Below are positions 37,528 to 47,436 of a stretch of DNA of 64,000 bases, one piece after another; within the stretch, counting starts at the first letter, position 1; every line of letters starts with the position of its first letter. The DNA is from JBMNMU01 sp050953505 (GTDB lineage: Bacteria > Bacillota > Clostridia > Peptostreptococcales > Anaerovoracaceae): assembly GCA_050953505.1 (NCBI GenBank), contig JBMNMU010000001.1:1550001-1614000 (forward strand). Direction: 5' to 3'. Below the pieces are notes generated by a model. It did no database searches and was not told the DNA's origin. It saw nothing but the letters and a program-made list of their open reading frames with translations. The position numbers were made by a program, and so were the translations under genes.

Positions 37528-38682
37528 ATGAAAGAAGAAAATGTAAAGTTTCCGTGGTTATATTTATTAATAATGTCAAGCGTCACTTTTATGGGCATTT
37601 TGTCCGAGTTGGTTCCATCAGGGATCCTTCCTCAAATGAGTGAAGGCCTTGGTGTGTCCTACTCATCTATAGGCTTCCTTGTGAGCGTCTATGCTATTGC
37701 CTCTGCAATTGGAACCATCCCATTAATTGCATTAACTATAGAAATGAATAGAAAAAAACTATTATTAATCTTGATGCTCATATTCGGATTTTCAAATTTA
37801 ATAATAACCTTCTCTACATCCTATTTTATTACAGCTGCTTGCAGGCTTATTGGAGGTATCGCTGCTGGAGTTTTGTGGCCTATGGTTTCAGCCTATGCAA
37901 TGCGCCTTGTACCTCCAAACTTACACGGAAGGGCAATTGCAGTAACCATGTCCGGAAGTACATTTGGCCTTGGTATTGGCTTGCCTATTATGACAGCAAT
38001 AGGTACATCATTGGGATGGAGAACAGTTTTCGGAGTTCTTACTGTAGTTATTTTTGCAATTGCAATTGTTGGTCAAATTTGTTTACCATCCACGGAAGGT
38101 GAAAAGCGAACAAAAACAAATTCACCCTTTTATATTGCCCGTAATAAATCAGTTATTATTTGCTTAATACTTACTTTTCTAACCATTATGGCTCATTATG
38201 GGATATATACCTATATTGCGCCGCTGGTAAATTATCTTGATTTTTTTGGTGGAATCAGATTGGCATCCTTACTGTTTGGTATTGGCACAATAATATCAGT
38301 GGTAATTGCTGCAAAAGTCGTAGATACACACCTTAGCTCATTGATTATTTTCATGCTGACTTTAGCCTTTGGGTCTATGCTTTTATTTATAGTCTTTAAA
38401 GGAACAATGTATATTTCCCATACAACCTTCTTATTGTGGGGTGTTTCCTTTGGAGCATTAGTCACCATATTCCAAGCTGCAGTAACTAGGCAAGTAGAAA
38501 CGGGGAAGGATGTAGCCACATCCTTACAGTCAAGTACATTTAACTTTGGCATCGTGTTTGGAAGTGCTTTAGGTGGTGTAATTTTGGACAACTCTTCTGT
38601 GTTTTATATTATATTGATGACCATGGCATTATTGGTTGTTCCAATACTATTAAGCATTCAGAAGAGAAGAATTTTTTCATAA
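37528..38682 (+). CDS. MFS transporter
   Basis: A 384-residue major facilitator superfamily protein with 12 hydrophobic segments. The loop after helix 2-3 (MNRKKLL) and RLIGGIAAGVLWPMVSAYAM fit the sugar/arabinose-efflux or DHA1 drug-efflux branch. I start at 37528 because AAGGA is seven bases upstream; the longer upstream frame runs through the GTGTCAGAC repeats and is unlikely to be translated. The substrate is unknown. Its 3' end overlaps that of the convergent glycosylase gene by six bases. Confidence 0.85.
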   Translation: MKEENVKFPWLYLLIMSSVTFMGILSELVPSGILPQMSEGLGVSYSSIGFLVSVYAIASAIGTIPLIALTIEMNRKKLLLILMLIFGFSNLIITFSTSYFITAACRLIGGIAAGVLWPMVSAYAMRLVPPNLHGRAIAVTMSGSTFGLGIGLPIMTAIGTSLGWRTVFGVLTVVIFAIAIVGQICLPSTEGEKRTKTNSPFYIARNKSVIICLILTFLTIMAHYGIYTYIAPLVNYLDFFGGIRLASLLFGIGTIISVVIAAKVVDTHLSSLIIFMLTLAFGSMLLFIVFKGTMYISHTTFLLWGVSFGALVTIFQAAVTRQVETGKDVATSLQSSTFNFGIVFGSALGGVILDNSSVFYIILMTMALLVVPILLSIQKRRIFS

Positions 38683-39261
38683 AGATATATTATTTTTCAC
38701 TATTTCTTTCAATATAGGTAAAACATCACTTTCAAACCATGGGTTGCGTTTTAACCAGCCTAGATTCAATGGTGAGGGATGAACCAAGGGTAAGTATTCT
38801 GGTAAATAATCTTTAAAATTCCTTACTGTTTCAGTTAAATTCTTCCCGCGCCGTTTCCCCAAATAATATGTTTGAGCATAAGTTCCAATAAGGAGTATGG
38901 TTTTGATATGGGCCATCTTTTTTAGTAATCGTGGATGCCATTTTTCAGCAAACCCTTTTCGGGGTGGCACATCACCATTCTTAGCTTTTCCGGGATAATA
39001 AAAATCCATGGGCAGCTGAGCAATACGATCCGTCTCATAAAATTGCTCACGTGATATTCCCAACCAATCTCGCAAACGATCACCACTTAAATCATTCCAA
39101 AACAATTGGGTTTCTTCTGCTTTGCGCCCTGGTGCTTGTCCAACTATGGCAATACGAGCATCTTTAGAAGCCTTAAATAAAGGTTGAATACCCTTCTCTG
39201 TGTAGGAAAGATTCATTTCATCAGCTATTATTTCCTGTTTGATCTCTTCAAAGATTGACAT
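38677..39261 (-). CDS. Uracil-DNA glycosylase family protein
   Basis: A 194-residue DNA repair enzyme. It has the catalytic-region motif GQAPGRKAEETQ near residue 36, the SGDRLRDWLGI block and the leucine-loop motif VHPSPLN near residue 160, as in the UDG superfamily. It removes uracil or other deaminated bases from DNA. I start at 39261 (GGGAG upstream). The stop overlaps the end of the MFS gene. It sits upstream of a hemerythrin gene on the same strand but transcribes away from it after a small gap. Confidence 0.85.
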   Translation of the reverse strand: MSIFEEIKQEIIADEMNLSYTEKGIQPLFKASKDARIAIVGQAPGRKAEETQLFWNDLSGDRLRDWLGISREQFYETDRIAQLPMDFYYPGKAKNGDVPPRKGFAEKWHPRLLKKMAHIKTILLIGTYAQTYYLGKRRGKNLTETVRNFKDYLPEYLPLVHPSPLNLGWLKRNPWFESDVLPILKEIVKNNISL

Positions 39262-39303
39262 TTTACACACTCCCAAATCACAAACGCTACTGATTTTCTC
39301 TGA

Positions 39304-39861
39304 TTAATGTTCAATAGCTTTGAGGTATTTAGCTTCAAAATCATGAAGAAGCTCATGCAATTTTTCATGAATTCCTTCTCCCATTACAATCTCTTCAAAT
39401 TCCTCAAATTTCTCTAATAATTGCTTCTGCTCTTCCATTGGGATTAGCTTATCACCTAAGGGAAATAAAATACTATTTTCTCTATCAATATGTCCCCTCA
39501 TCAAGCTGATATAGCTTCTGGCAGCTAGTATAAATTTTTCCCCTTCCAAGGCTCCATTATTAATAGAAAAATCCATCCCAGCAATATATTTTCTACCTTC
39601 CTCATGTTCAAGCATCAACTGTTCCATAGGCGCCTCTTCATTAGAAACTCCAACCCTTTCCATTGCAGGAAACATGAGACCTTCTTCTTTACCATGATGA
39701 CACTTGTCAGCAAATAATTTGAAAAAATTAACCATTTCTTCTATATCCCTGACTTCAATTTCCTCTAATTGTTCAACCTCATTGGCCATTTTTTCAAGAA
39801 TTGTGAGCCCGAATAGAATCCCTTCATGTTCATTTATTAAGTCCTGGCTTGCATACATCAC
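39304..39861 (-). CDS. Hemerythrin domain-containing protein
   Basis: A 185-residue four-helix-bundle protein. The HHE diiron ligands are visible as LINEHEGI near the start, FADKCHHGKEEGLMFP, LEHEEGRKYI and GHIDRENSILFP. Such proteins bind O2 or NO or hold iron in anaerobes. It starts with GTG (39861) with GGGAGG eight bases upstream; the next ATG is one codon later. It is the first gene of a set followed by the glycosylase 43 bases later. Confidence 0.88.
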   Translation of the reverse strand: MMYASQDLINEHEGILFGLTILEKMANEVEQLEEIEVRDIEEMVNFFKLFADKCHHGKEEGLMFPAMERVGVSNEEAPMEQLMLEHEEGRKYIAGMDFSINNGALEGEKFILAARSYISLMRGHIDRENSILFPLGDKLIPMEEQKQLLEKFEEFEEIVMGEGIHEKLHELLHDFEAKYLKAIEH

Positions 39862-40188
39862 TTTATTTTCCTCCCTAAGATTTTCCTTCCCATAATCCGT
39901 ACATTCTTCTAATAACTGATTGATACACTCAATTAGAATTTCTAAACAATATTAGCTATAGATCGGAATATTGCAGCTGAAAACCCCTTTGCTAAATAAT
40001 TCTCTAACATTTGAGGTTACCTTCCTATGAACAAACTGGATTTGTAGATGTATATGATTATAAATCTAAAATAAAATTGTTTAGTAATGGTCAGAAAGGC
40101 ACCCTATGCTCAGTATATTGAGTAGAGGTGCCTTATTTTTATATCAGAATATCGGAATGGTATCAATATTTTTTTAGCAAACAACATA
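39862..40188. other. Intergenic region with a terminator-like hairpin
   Basis: This stretch of about 330 bases holds the upstream region of the hemerythrin gene and a hairpin AAGGCACC/GGTGCCTT (40096-40134) with a nested TGCTCAGTATATTGAGTA stem. The T-run is on the rightward strand, so the hairpin is a weak terminator for the leftward GyrI-like gene at most. I see no gene here. Confidence 0.5.
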
Positions 40189-40839
40189 TTAATTTCTAGA
40201 ACTACCTACAATTGGATGCCTAATTACTGTTTTTAGCTTGGCTGGCTCCGTTCTACGAGGATCGCTAATGAATATTTCGTGATGCTGCCTCATGCCAGAC
40301 ATCTCTGTACGATATCCGTGTGATTCAATAAACGCTTCTAGTGCTGCAACCGTAGGCGGTTCATCATCGTAAGAGCCAATATGCATAACCTGGGCGCACA
40401 ATCCTTCTGAAAAGGTTTCAAATCTAGCTATTGATGTGTCAAGCTCTGGCTTTTTCTTTTGCAAACTTGCCTTTGCAGTTTCAAAAACATCAGGGGTAAC
40501 AAACTCCGGCTGACGAATCATCATTGTCCAGCTAAATTCGTCTTTTCTTCCAATTACGCTTCCATTGAATGTGTTATCTTCAAACCACCATAACCCCTCT
40601 AACGGAGGAACTACGTAATCGAAATATCCCTCCGGCTCGTTGCCACCCGTCTTACTCATTTTAATAGAGTAGGACAAACCATACAGCACCTCAACAGCAG
40701 CTTTGTAGAATGGAGAAATATTAGGGTCACCCTTGCCATCAACCATAAAGAAATTCATTGTGGGTACATCAATAATACTTGGCTTGGTTTTGGGCAGGTA
40801 CAGCTCTTTATATTCTTTTTTAAAATCAAATACAGACAT
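40189..40839 (-). CDS. GyrI-like small-molecule-binding domain protein
   Basis: A 216-residue cytoplasmic protein. It resembles the GyrI/SOUL-like (AraC effector-binding) domain family in the form that opens with FDFKKEYKELYLPKTKPSIID and has GKGDPN and a C-terminal HEIFISDPRRTEPAKLKTVIRHPI-type stretch (shortened here). GGAGGAAG precedes the ATG. The family binds hydrophobic ligands; the role here is unknown. It follows the IS-split EAL gene on the same strand. Confidence 0.8.
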   Translation of the reverse strand: MSVFDFKKEYKELYLPKTKPSIIDVPTMNFFMVDGKGDPNISPFYKAAVEVLYGLSYSIKMSKTGGNEPEGYFDYVVPPLEGLWWFEDNTFNGSVIGRKDEFSWTMMIRQPEFVTPDVFETAKASLQKKKPELDTSIARFETFSEGLCAQVMHIGSYDDEPPTVAALEAFIESHGYRTEMSGMRQHHEIFISDPRRTEPAKLKTVIRHPIVGSSRN

Positions 40840-40873
40840 ATTTATTCTTCCTCCATTTGCACCTACGAGCTAA

Positions 40874-41307
40874 TTATGACCGAGATGTAGCCATATTTTT
40901 ATCATGTATTTTTAAAAACTCCAGGGCCTCATTTTCTGTAAGTGGTTTGCTAATCAGATATCCTTGAATTTTATCGCAGCCATATTCTTTTAAATACTGT
41001 AGCTGAGTCTCGTTTTCTACTCCTTCGGCAATTGTATAATGTCCCAGTTTATGTGCCATAGAAATGATATCTCCGGTTATAGTTTTATTCAAGTCTGTAT
41101 CTATTAGTCTATCAACGAAATATTTATCAATTTTCATACAATCTGCTTTTAATTCTTTCTCTCTCGACAAGGAGGAATAACCGGTCCCGAAGTCATCTAT
41201 AGCTATGTAAAGTCCCGATTCCTTCAGATCTTCAATAATACTATTAATGCTATCATAATCGGAAGCAAAGACTGATTCCGTGATTTCTATACCGATGTTC
41301 TTAGGAT
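40874..41307 (-). pseudogene. EAL protein, C-terminal piece separated by an IS3-family element
   Basis: From KNIGIEITES onward this is the second half of an EAL phosphodiesterase domain, with ESVF, DDFGTGYS, KIDKYFVD and IAEGVE motifs. The longer frame to 41434 is IS sequence read through. Removing the IS and one copy of the GGAT duplication joins this in frame to the piece at 42963-44446, giving INPKNIG, as in the paralogue at 33423-35798 (IDPKRLG). This half has no ribosome site of its own, so it is not expected to be made as a working enzyme. Confidence 0.88.
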
Positions 41308-41346
41308 CGGTGATTGTCAACATAGTTGTCGCTTTTCTTAAATATG

Positions 41347-42426
41347 CTAGCACACTTTTTCTTTGCTTTTCTCTTTCGATGGATTCAGCCAAACGGCTTG
41401 CTCCATTGTACAGTCTTGGACCGGGCCGGTCCATCTTTCAGGATTTTTTGCCTTGGCGGTTTCCAATATTTCTTTTCTTCTATTAAGGATATCTTCTGAT
41501 GAGCCATTGTGTCTTTGATTGGGAGTCAGAAATTTCAAGCTACTGTGGTGGTGGTCATTATTGTAATATTCTACAAAAGCATCTACCCATCTGCGAGCAG
41601 TTTCAATGTGGGAAAATCCATTATGGGGAAAAGAGGGCATGTATTTGACCGTTCGGAACATCGACTCAATATAAGCGTTGTCGTTACTTACTCTTGGCCT
41701 GCTGTTCGACCTCACGATCCCTAAATTGTACAGCGTTGTCAGCAGGGAAGCACCTTTCATCGGACTACCATTATCGGAATGCAACACTAAAGGCTCCTTC
41801 CTCAGCAATGCGTTTTCAGAGTATACAGCCTTTTTCACAAGAACACTGGCATTTTCAGAGCTCTCATGATCCCAGATTTCCCAGCCAACGACTTTTCGGC
41901 TGAACAAATCAATGATCATGTACAAGTAGTAATATATTCCTTTTGCGGCACCTGGAAGCCAGGTGATATCCCACATCCATACTTGATTGGGGCCTGTTGC
42001 ACAATGTGTTGTAATATTCTTGTTCATGGGCGCTTTTGCATAACCGCGATGATTGATTTGCTCATAATGCCTCAAAACCCTATAGAAACTTGAAACCGAT
42101 GCTATGTAAATGCCTTGTTTATCAATTAGCTTATGGAAAACTTGATTTGGTGAAAGGCTTCGATGTTCCTTTTGGTTCATCGCTTGCAGGATCATCTTCT
42201 CTTCCTCCAAACACAACTTGTTTGCAGGTATTGGTCTTAGCGCATCTGGGCGGCCGTCTTTTGTATCAGCACCTTGAACTTTCCAGCGCTGGTAGGTCCT
42301 CTCGCTGATGCCGACTACTTCACAAGCCTTGAATTGCCTGGCGCCAGAAACTATTGCTTCATCTATGGCCGCAACTACTTTAACGCGATTTGAACGGGTG
42401 GTCAATCTTCCTCGTCCGAATTCCAA
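41347..42426 (-). CDS. IS3-family transposase OrfB (integrase domain)
   Basis: A 359-residue DDE transposase of the IS3 family. The acids are visible in MWDITWLP, LHSDNGSP and NAYIESMF. It starts with TTG and overlaps orfA by 25 bases in the -1 frame. The A9 run at 42439-42447 on the coding strand would allow slippage to make the OrfAB fusion. The frame is full length, so the element may be active. Confidence 0.92.
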   Translation of the reverse strand: MEFGRGRLTTRSNRVKVVAAIDEAIVSGARQFKACEVVGISERTYQRWKVQGADTKDGRPDALRPIPANKLCLEEEKMILQAMNQKEHRSLSPNQVFHKLIDKQGIYIASVSSFYRVLRHYEQINHRGYAKAPMNKNITTHCATGPNQVWMWDITWLPGAAKGIYYYLYMIIDLFSRKVVGWEIWDHESSENASVLVKKAVYSENALLRKEPLVLHSDNGSPMKGASLLTTLYNLGIVRSNSRPRVSNDNAYIESMFRTVKYMPSFPHNGFSHIETARRWVDAFVEYYNNDHHHSSLKFLTPNQRHNGSSEDILNRRKEILETAKAKNPERWTGPVQDCTMEQAVWLNPSKEKSKEKVC

Positions 42427-42890
42427 ATCGCTTGCATCTTTTTTTTTAGTACCAGGAGTGCAGCGGCTTCGGCAAGGGCTTTCTCCTTCCGGTCCAGTTC
42501 TTTCTTAGTAAGCTTGAGTTCCGTTTGACTGTCCCTGAGTTCTTGTTTGATTTTGAACTCTTCATCCGTCTCACCATTGATGAAAGCTTTCTTCCAGGAC
42601 TCGATTTCTTCGGCATATATGCCTTTGCGTCGGCAATACTCAGAAAGCTCATAATTATTTAATGGACTGGTCTCAATAATAATCTGCAACTGCATCTCTT
42701 TTGAATATTTTTGTTTGGAGCCTGCATTGTCCGGATAGACCGTTCCTTTGGATTTGGCACCTTTGCGCCATTTATACAGGGTTTGTTCATGAACATGATA
42801 TTCATCAACCAGTTCCTTAACAGGCTTGTTTTCGGGTGGTAACATCAGCTTGATTAGTTTGTCTTTAAATTCTTTACTGTAGGTAGCCAT
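42402..42890 (-). CDS. IS3-family transposase OrfA (helix-turn-helix)
   Basis: A 162-residue DNA-binding subunit of the IS3 transposase. It begins MATYSKEFKDKLIKLM and has a helix-turn-helix near residues 25-45 (VKELVDEYHVHEQTLYKW), then a leucine-rich coiled coil before the frameshift site. The ATG at 42890 was chosen over an earlier in-frame ATG because the family protein begins here and GAGAGG lies ahead. Confidence 0.88.
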   Translation of the reverse strand: MATYSKEFKDKLIKLMLPPENKPVKELVDEYHVHEQTLYKWRKGAKSKGTVYPDNAGSKQKYSKEMQLQIIIETSPLNNYELSEYCRRKGIYAEEIESWKKAFINGETDEEFKIKQELRDSQTELKLTKKELDRKEKALAEAAALLVLKKKMQAIWNSDEED

Positions 42891-42962
42891 AATGATCCTC
42901 TCTCTCTTGGCTACTAGCATATAATATTTTTCATCACCCGACAACTATCCTAACACAGGGGG

Positions 42963-44446
42963 GGATTAATCCGCATCTCCCTCATTAATTCGTAAAACCT
43001 ATTTGTGAAATCAGGTTTCAAAAGCTGAATAATAGAAATGTTGATTGAAACACTAATTTTATTATATCCGTGCGCCTTGAGCTGGTTTAAAAAATCAAAT
43101 GCTTTAACAATAACTTTTTCACCAAGGGGAAGAATAAGCTTTGTTTTCTCGGCGATGGGAATGAACTCTAATGGCGATACTAGTCCAAATTTTTCTGTCT
43201 TTAACCTGGACAAGGCTTCAAAGCCGAAGATGCAACCTGTTTTTAAACTCAAAATCGGCTGATACTGCAAAAAAAGATCATCCTTGGTATGGCCATTAAT
43301 ATGATCATTCTCTACTATAGCATTGAGGACCTCCATAATTTCTCTTTCCCGGTTCACTAAGGCTTCCAGCTCTTCGTCGTAAATACAAATTTTAAAGTCC
43401 TTCCCAAAGGAGCCGACAAATCTTTCTGATGCAATCAGTAGTCTTCTTAAAATCGAATCAACATCGACTCCATTTAGGTTCTGATTAATTTCGAGAACTC
43501 CTATCCCACCACCTATTATTTCGGTCACAAATAAGGATTCTAAAGTCTTTATAATAATACCACAAAGATCAAAAATTTCGTTTTTGTCCTTATAGTCGTA
43601 GATATAGAAGATAAAGCGATTCTCACGAGGTTGTGACAAAAGACGATTTTCGTTACAATACTGACGAAGAGCCTCAGCTGCCTTTTTTATCAGATTCTGA
43701 GAATACTGAAACCCATGATTAGCAGTCAATATCTGAACCATGTTTAAGTTAATGCCAATGAGTGCTTTTTTTATATTCTTCTTTAGCCTGATATCCTTTT
43801 CAAGCAATGACACTAAATAGTCACGATTATATAGGCCTGTCCATCTATCATGTTCACTATTATATTTTAATGCATTTTCAATTTCTTTTCGCTCTGATAT
43901 ATCAAGAATGATTCCTTCCAGCGCTTCCACTTCGCCATCATCGTTATATATCCCTTGTCCCGTTTCAAGAACCCATTTCCTCTCGCCAGTGGCAGTTATT
44001 ATCTCATACTCATATTTAAACATCTGCCTTGCTTTAAGGACTCGTTCCCATTCATTTCTCACAGCTTCGCGGTATTCCGGGGAGATAAGATCATTATAGG
44101 ACAGATCCCTATTGTATAGCAGGCTCTCTGGCGGGTAACCCGTAAGGTCAAAACTACCTTTGGAAACGTTCTGCATGGTCCAGTGTTCATCGTAATTACA
44201 CCTGTATGCAAGCCCTGGAAGGTGGGAAAGAAAAACTGATTTACTCCGCTCACTCTCAATCAGCGCTTCTACAATGGCTTTACGCTGGTTGATCTCCTGG
44301 GAGCAGATATTATTAATTAGTTGATCATTTTGTAAATTAATTGGGGCAAACGCCTCTTCATCCTGCTGCTGCTCTTCCCTTAGGTGATTTTTGATACCCA
44401 ATCTGTCGGATGCTGAGTCGTCAACAATTAAAGCCTTGGTTGACAT
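42963..44446 (-). pseudogene. PAS-GGDEF-EAL protein, N-terminal piece cut by an IS3-family element
   Basis: The ATG at 44446 has AGGAGG upstream. The protein begins like a receiver (ALIVDDSASD), which is lost after about 25 residues. PAS (ESERSKSVFLSHLPG onward), a degenerate GGDEF and the first part of EAL (FEALSRLK) follow. The frame reaches INP and then enters IS sequence, stopping at PPLC. It is a clear paralogue of the PAS-EAL part of the protein at 33423-35798. No EAL active site remains complete in this half. Confidence 0.88.
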
Positions 44447-44814
44447 CGTTATCCTCCTTACTACATTCATACCAGATTTCCCTTGAAACTACTTTAATTC
44501 AGTAGCGTACCTTTTAACGAATCGCAGTTACAGACTGTCAAATATATTGGAATAAACAAAATCCCGAATATGCACTAGATGCTATTTACATTACTTATAC
44601 ATACTTACCCTTGATTTTATAAGATATTCCTCTTGTTTACAATTTAATTTACAACAGCTTTGTAGACTAGATTCATGTTTAATAATAAAAAAAGACACCC
44701 CGATCAAGGGATGCCTTGCTAACTTTCACGGATCGTAAGTTACTAAGAGCTTATAATGCTGGATACTTCGTGAAGAATTTGGGTCATCAGACAAAATATT
44801 TATCTAATTATGTC
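44447..44814. other. Intergenic region with a terminator
   Basis: About 370 bases without a gene. It carries the leader of the split EAL gene and, at 44692-44717, a hairpin AAGGCATCCC/GGGGTGTCTT with two mismatches and a T-run read leftward, which fits the end of the Fe-S gene transcript. Confidence 0.5.
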
Positions 44815-45306
44815 TTATTTATTTACAACATTATTTTCTGGATACTTAGATGTGTTTTTGCAAATCATACTTAAAAATGTAGTGGTATAGGCTAGATTTT
44901 CAGTGATACAAACATCCACACAATGACCGCAGCCTACGCATCTTTGTGAGGTCACAGGTTCTCCCTTTAATGCCTTACTTTTAATATCAATTGTCATGGG
45001 ACAGGCTAAATTGCATCGGTCACAGTCTATGCATTTTGTTTTATTGGTCACTATTTTTTGTCCGCTAATTTTTCCTAATAGTCCTATTGTCGTGCCTATG
45101 GGGCAATAATAACAGTATCCTCTGCCAATAAAAACAACCCAGAAAAACATCATCATCAATAATTCCGTACTCAGATATTTGTAAGTCTCAAGTTTGCTGA
45201 TCAGATTATAATCTCCAAATACTGTTACGCCATACTCAAATGATTTTACATCAGAATAAGATATAAAGGAGAGAATTTTATGGTATTGTTTGACAAAGGA
45301 TCGCAT
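44815..45306 (-). CDS. 4Fe-4S polyferredoxin-type membrane protein, N-terminally truncated
   Basis: About 163 residues of a NapH/CcoG-like electron-transfer protein. It has a single hydrophobic segment near residue 50-60 ending in GRGYCYYCPIG, then two ferredoxin-type cluster motifs, CIDCDRCNLACP and CVGCGHCVDVC. Whole family members have several membrane helices before this part, so the gene probably lost its 5' half. Its frame is continuous with the upstream sequence back to the stop of the glycosylase gene. Whether it is expressed is doubtful. Confidence 0.65.
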   Translation of the reverse strand: MRSFVKQYHKILSFISYSDVKSFEYGVTVFGDYNLISKLETYKYLSTELLMMMFFWVVFIGRGYCYYCPIGTTIGLLGKISGQKIVTNKTKCIDCDRCNLACPMTIDIKSKALKGEPVTSQRCVGCGHCVDVCITENLAYTTTFLSMICKNTSKYPENNVVNK

Positions 45307-45333
45307 CAACCCTGATGCAATAAGGATTATGGG

Positions 45334-45951
45334 TCATCCTTCTAAAAACCGTTGTGACAACATTTCCCAGTCTTCCATAAACCGACTCATCAAATTAGGC
45401 CTTCTCCTCACTGCTAAGGGGTGATAAGAGACTAGAGTTGGATAACCCATCATGGTATGCCATCTCCCACGCAGATTTTTTACATGTGCCTCTTTATCAT
45501 CAAACATAGTCTGTACTACTACATCCCCTAAACAAATAATGAATTCAGGTTGAATTGTTTCAATTTGTTTAATAAGGAATGGCTTGCTAAATGCTCTAGC
45601 CCTTTCTTTATCATACCTACGAAGGGGCCTGCACTTTAATAAATATGTTATATAAACATCCTTCACAGTTAAATTGACTTGATGTATGGCCTCCTGCAGT
45701 GTCTGTCTAGTTCCACAAACATATCCTTTGCCTTCTTTATCTTCTCGTGCCCCAGGATTATCTAAAATAACAACTATAGGTGCCTTTGGATTGCCTTCAC
45801 CCCAGATGACACGGGATTTTTGTGTGCATACCTCACATTGTTCATAGTAGACTGCTTCTGTAGGTAATTTCTCTTCGGGCCAGATCGTTGGAGCAAAATT
45901 TGAATGTTGTCTCTGGCTAAGTCCTAAGTTTTCCATATCGATTTTATTCAT
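45334..45951 (-). CDS. Family 4-type uracil-DNA glycosylase
   Basis: A 205-residue protein. A Cys-containing segment (CEVCTQKSRVIWGEGNPKAPI) precedes a catalytic-region motif ILDNPGAREDKEG, and a later motif SYHPLAVRRRP fits the DNA-intercalation loop with HP. Two cysteines in EQCEVC and one in KCRPL may be Fe-S ligands, as in family 4 UDGs. It removes uracil from DNA. The ATG overlaps the stop of the phospholipase gene (ATGA). Confidence 0.82.
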   Translation of the reverse strand: MNKIDMENLGLSQRQHSNFAPTIWPEEKLPTEAVYYEQCEVCTQKSRVIWGEGNPKAPIVVILDNPGAREDKEGKGYVCGTRQTLQEAIHQVNLTVKDVYITYLLKCRPLRRYDKERARAFSKPFLIKQIETIQPEFIICLGDVVVQTMFDDKEAHVKNLRGRWHTMMGYPTLVSYHPLAVRRRPNLMSRFMEDWEMLSQRFLEG

Positions 45952-46653
45952 CTTTTTGCACCTAAAGTTGATATATTCTTATAAAACATTATCATTGCAC
46001 CAGCTGTCGTTCTAGTAGCTAAAGGGAGAGAACATTTGGTGATTTTATAAAATCGCGTTTCATTATCAGTAATCGTACGATATCTCTTGTGAATACATAT
46101 TGCAATTCGAGCATTAGTTTTTATATAAGATTCTATGGTTTTTAATAAATAGGCGCCTTTCTCTGGGCTAAATTCCTCTATATATTGATAAGTACGTTTT
46201 ACAAATGTTTCATACTGGCGATGATTATCTAATAAACGTACATTAGCATGCTGTGGAATTGTCATATCCTGTATAATATGAAGAGCAGCGCCCAAAAAGA
46301 AAAAGGATTTGTCATAGTCACCACTCCTCCACAATTTTAGAGATTTTAGATAGTAGTCCACACCTAAATCAAGGGCACTTTTTCTCCCATATAAGCGATT
46401 TTTTCTATTATATGGATGATAAAAATGATTTGAACTTTTAAAGTCTTGATCTGCCCATACAGCACCTTTATTAATCTCTAGAATATTATTATTAAAAAAA
46501 TTATATTCAGAAAAATATTTATCATTTTTTAGGATGTTGATGGCATGCACGTTAATAGATTTATGAACCTGACATTGGGTTTTAATCAATTTCTTTTTAA
46601 ATGGGTTTGCAATACTAAATACTGTTTTTAAAATATAATCGTATGAAGTTTCT
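45948..46653 (-). CDS. Zinc-dependent phospholipase C family protein, 5' end cut off by IS21
   Basis: The visible part (TTG at 46589, or open frame back to 46653) has the zinc PLC fold: KTQCQVHKSIN, WADQDFKSSNHFYHPY, LGAALHIIQDMTIPQHAN and DNHRQYETF, with the metal histidines. The frame stays open through ETSYDYILKTVFSIANPFKKK into the IS21 boundary. On the far side of the IS (49076-49050) the same frame continues up to a GTG. Removing the IS and one 7-base duplication restores one open frame, so this gene was broken by the insertion. No signal peptide is visible. Confidence 0.82.
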
Positions 46654-46719
46654 TGTGTTTGGCAATATCAAAATGCAACTTTTGGCAATCAAAAATGCAA
46701 TTACCAGTACCAACCTGGA

Positions 46720-47436
46720 CTACCTCATTAATGAATTTGTCATACGGTAGCTTTTCCCTGTAAATATCAACATGTGTGAATGATGTACGAGTCTATCGAC
46801 TATTGCAGCTGTGAGCTTTTCATCAAACAGGAAGCCTTTCCACCTGCCAAACTCAATATTAGTAGTGATAATAACACTTTTAGTCTCATAACATGATGAG
46901 ATGATGTCAAACAAAAGTCTGGCGCCTTCTTGATGAAGGGGAAGGTAACCCCATTCATCAAGTATCAACAGGTCAGCTTGATGTATTTTCTTGTGTGTCC
47001 TAGCAACTTTCTTCATATCGTCTGATTCAAGCTCATTAATCAAGTCGTGAACACGGTAAAACACAGCTTTCTTGCCTTGATTGATTGCTTTAACTCCAAG
47101 AGCCACAGACAGATGGGTCTTGCCGGTTCCAACTGATCCGTAAAGTATCAGATTCTCTTTCTTTTCAAGAAAGGATAAGGATTCAACATTGTGAAGTTGT
47201 AGGCCTTCCGGAAATCTGATTTGTGAAAAATCATACCCGTTAAGGGATTTTAATACTTGGAATCCTGCATTGTTTAGGTTTCTGATTCGCCTTTTCTCCT
47301 CACGGTCTTCATAGAGTTCTTTTAGAAGCTTGAGAAGGAACTCTTCTTGACTCTGAGCTTTGATTGCCGGATAGATTTCCATAAGGCTGTTTGATAGCCT
47401 TAGTTTCCTTTGATATTGGCTAATCTCTTCCCTCAT
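46720..47436 (-). CDS. istB: IS21 helper ATPase IstB
   Basis: A 238-residue AAA+ ATPase that assists IS21 transposition. It has the Walker A motif GSVGTGKTHLS near residue 102 and Walker B LLILDEWG. It resembles DnaC/DnaA-type ATPases. The gene overlaps the end of istA by four bases (ATGA), so it is coupled to it. Full length with no visible lesion. Confidence 0.93.
   Translation of the reverse strand: MREEISQYQRKLRLSNSLMEIYPAIKAQSQEEFLLKLLKELYEDREEKRRIRNLNNAGFQVLKSLNGYDFSQIRFPEGLQLHNVESLSFLEKKENLILYGSVGTGKTHLSVALGVKAINQGKKAVFYRVHDLINELESDDMKKVARTHKKIHQADLLILDEWGYLPLHQEGARLLFDIISSCYETKSVIITTNIEFGRWKGFLFDEKLTAAIVDRLVHHSHMLIFTGKSYRMTNSLMR

Larger units (their letters stand above)
41308..42962 (-). 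mobile_element. IS3-family insertion sequence inside an EAL gene
   Basis: A 1,655-base element flanked by a 4-base duplication GGAT at 41304-41307 and 42963-42966. Near both ends, inward-reading TGTCAACATAGTTGTCG and TGTTAGGATAGTTGTCG form imperfect inverted repeats. It contains orfA and orfB in the usual overlapping arrangement with an A9 slippery run. The boundary bases are set by the reading frame being exactly restored when the element and one GGAT are removed. Confidence 0.88.

Noticed and set aside
39928..39945. FNR site before the hemerythrin gene
   Set aside because: TTGAGTGTATCAA has five bases between TTGA and TCAA where the FNR consensus needs six, so the half-sites are out of phase.
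41509..42508. Several rightward open frames across the IS3 element
   Set aside because: They are antisense to the full-length transposase genes and lack ribosome sites or known domains.
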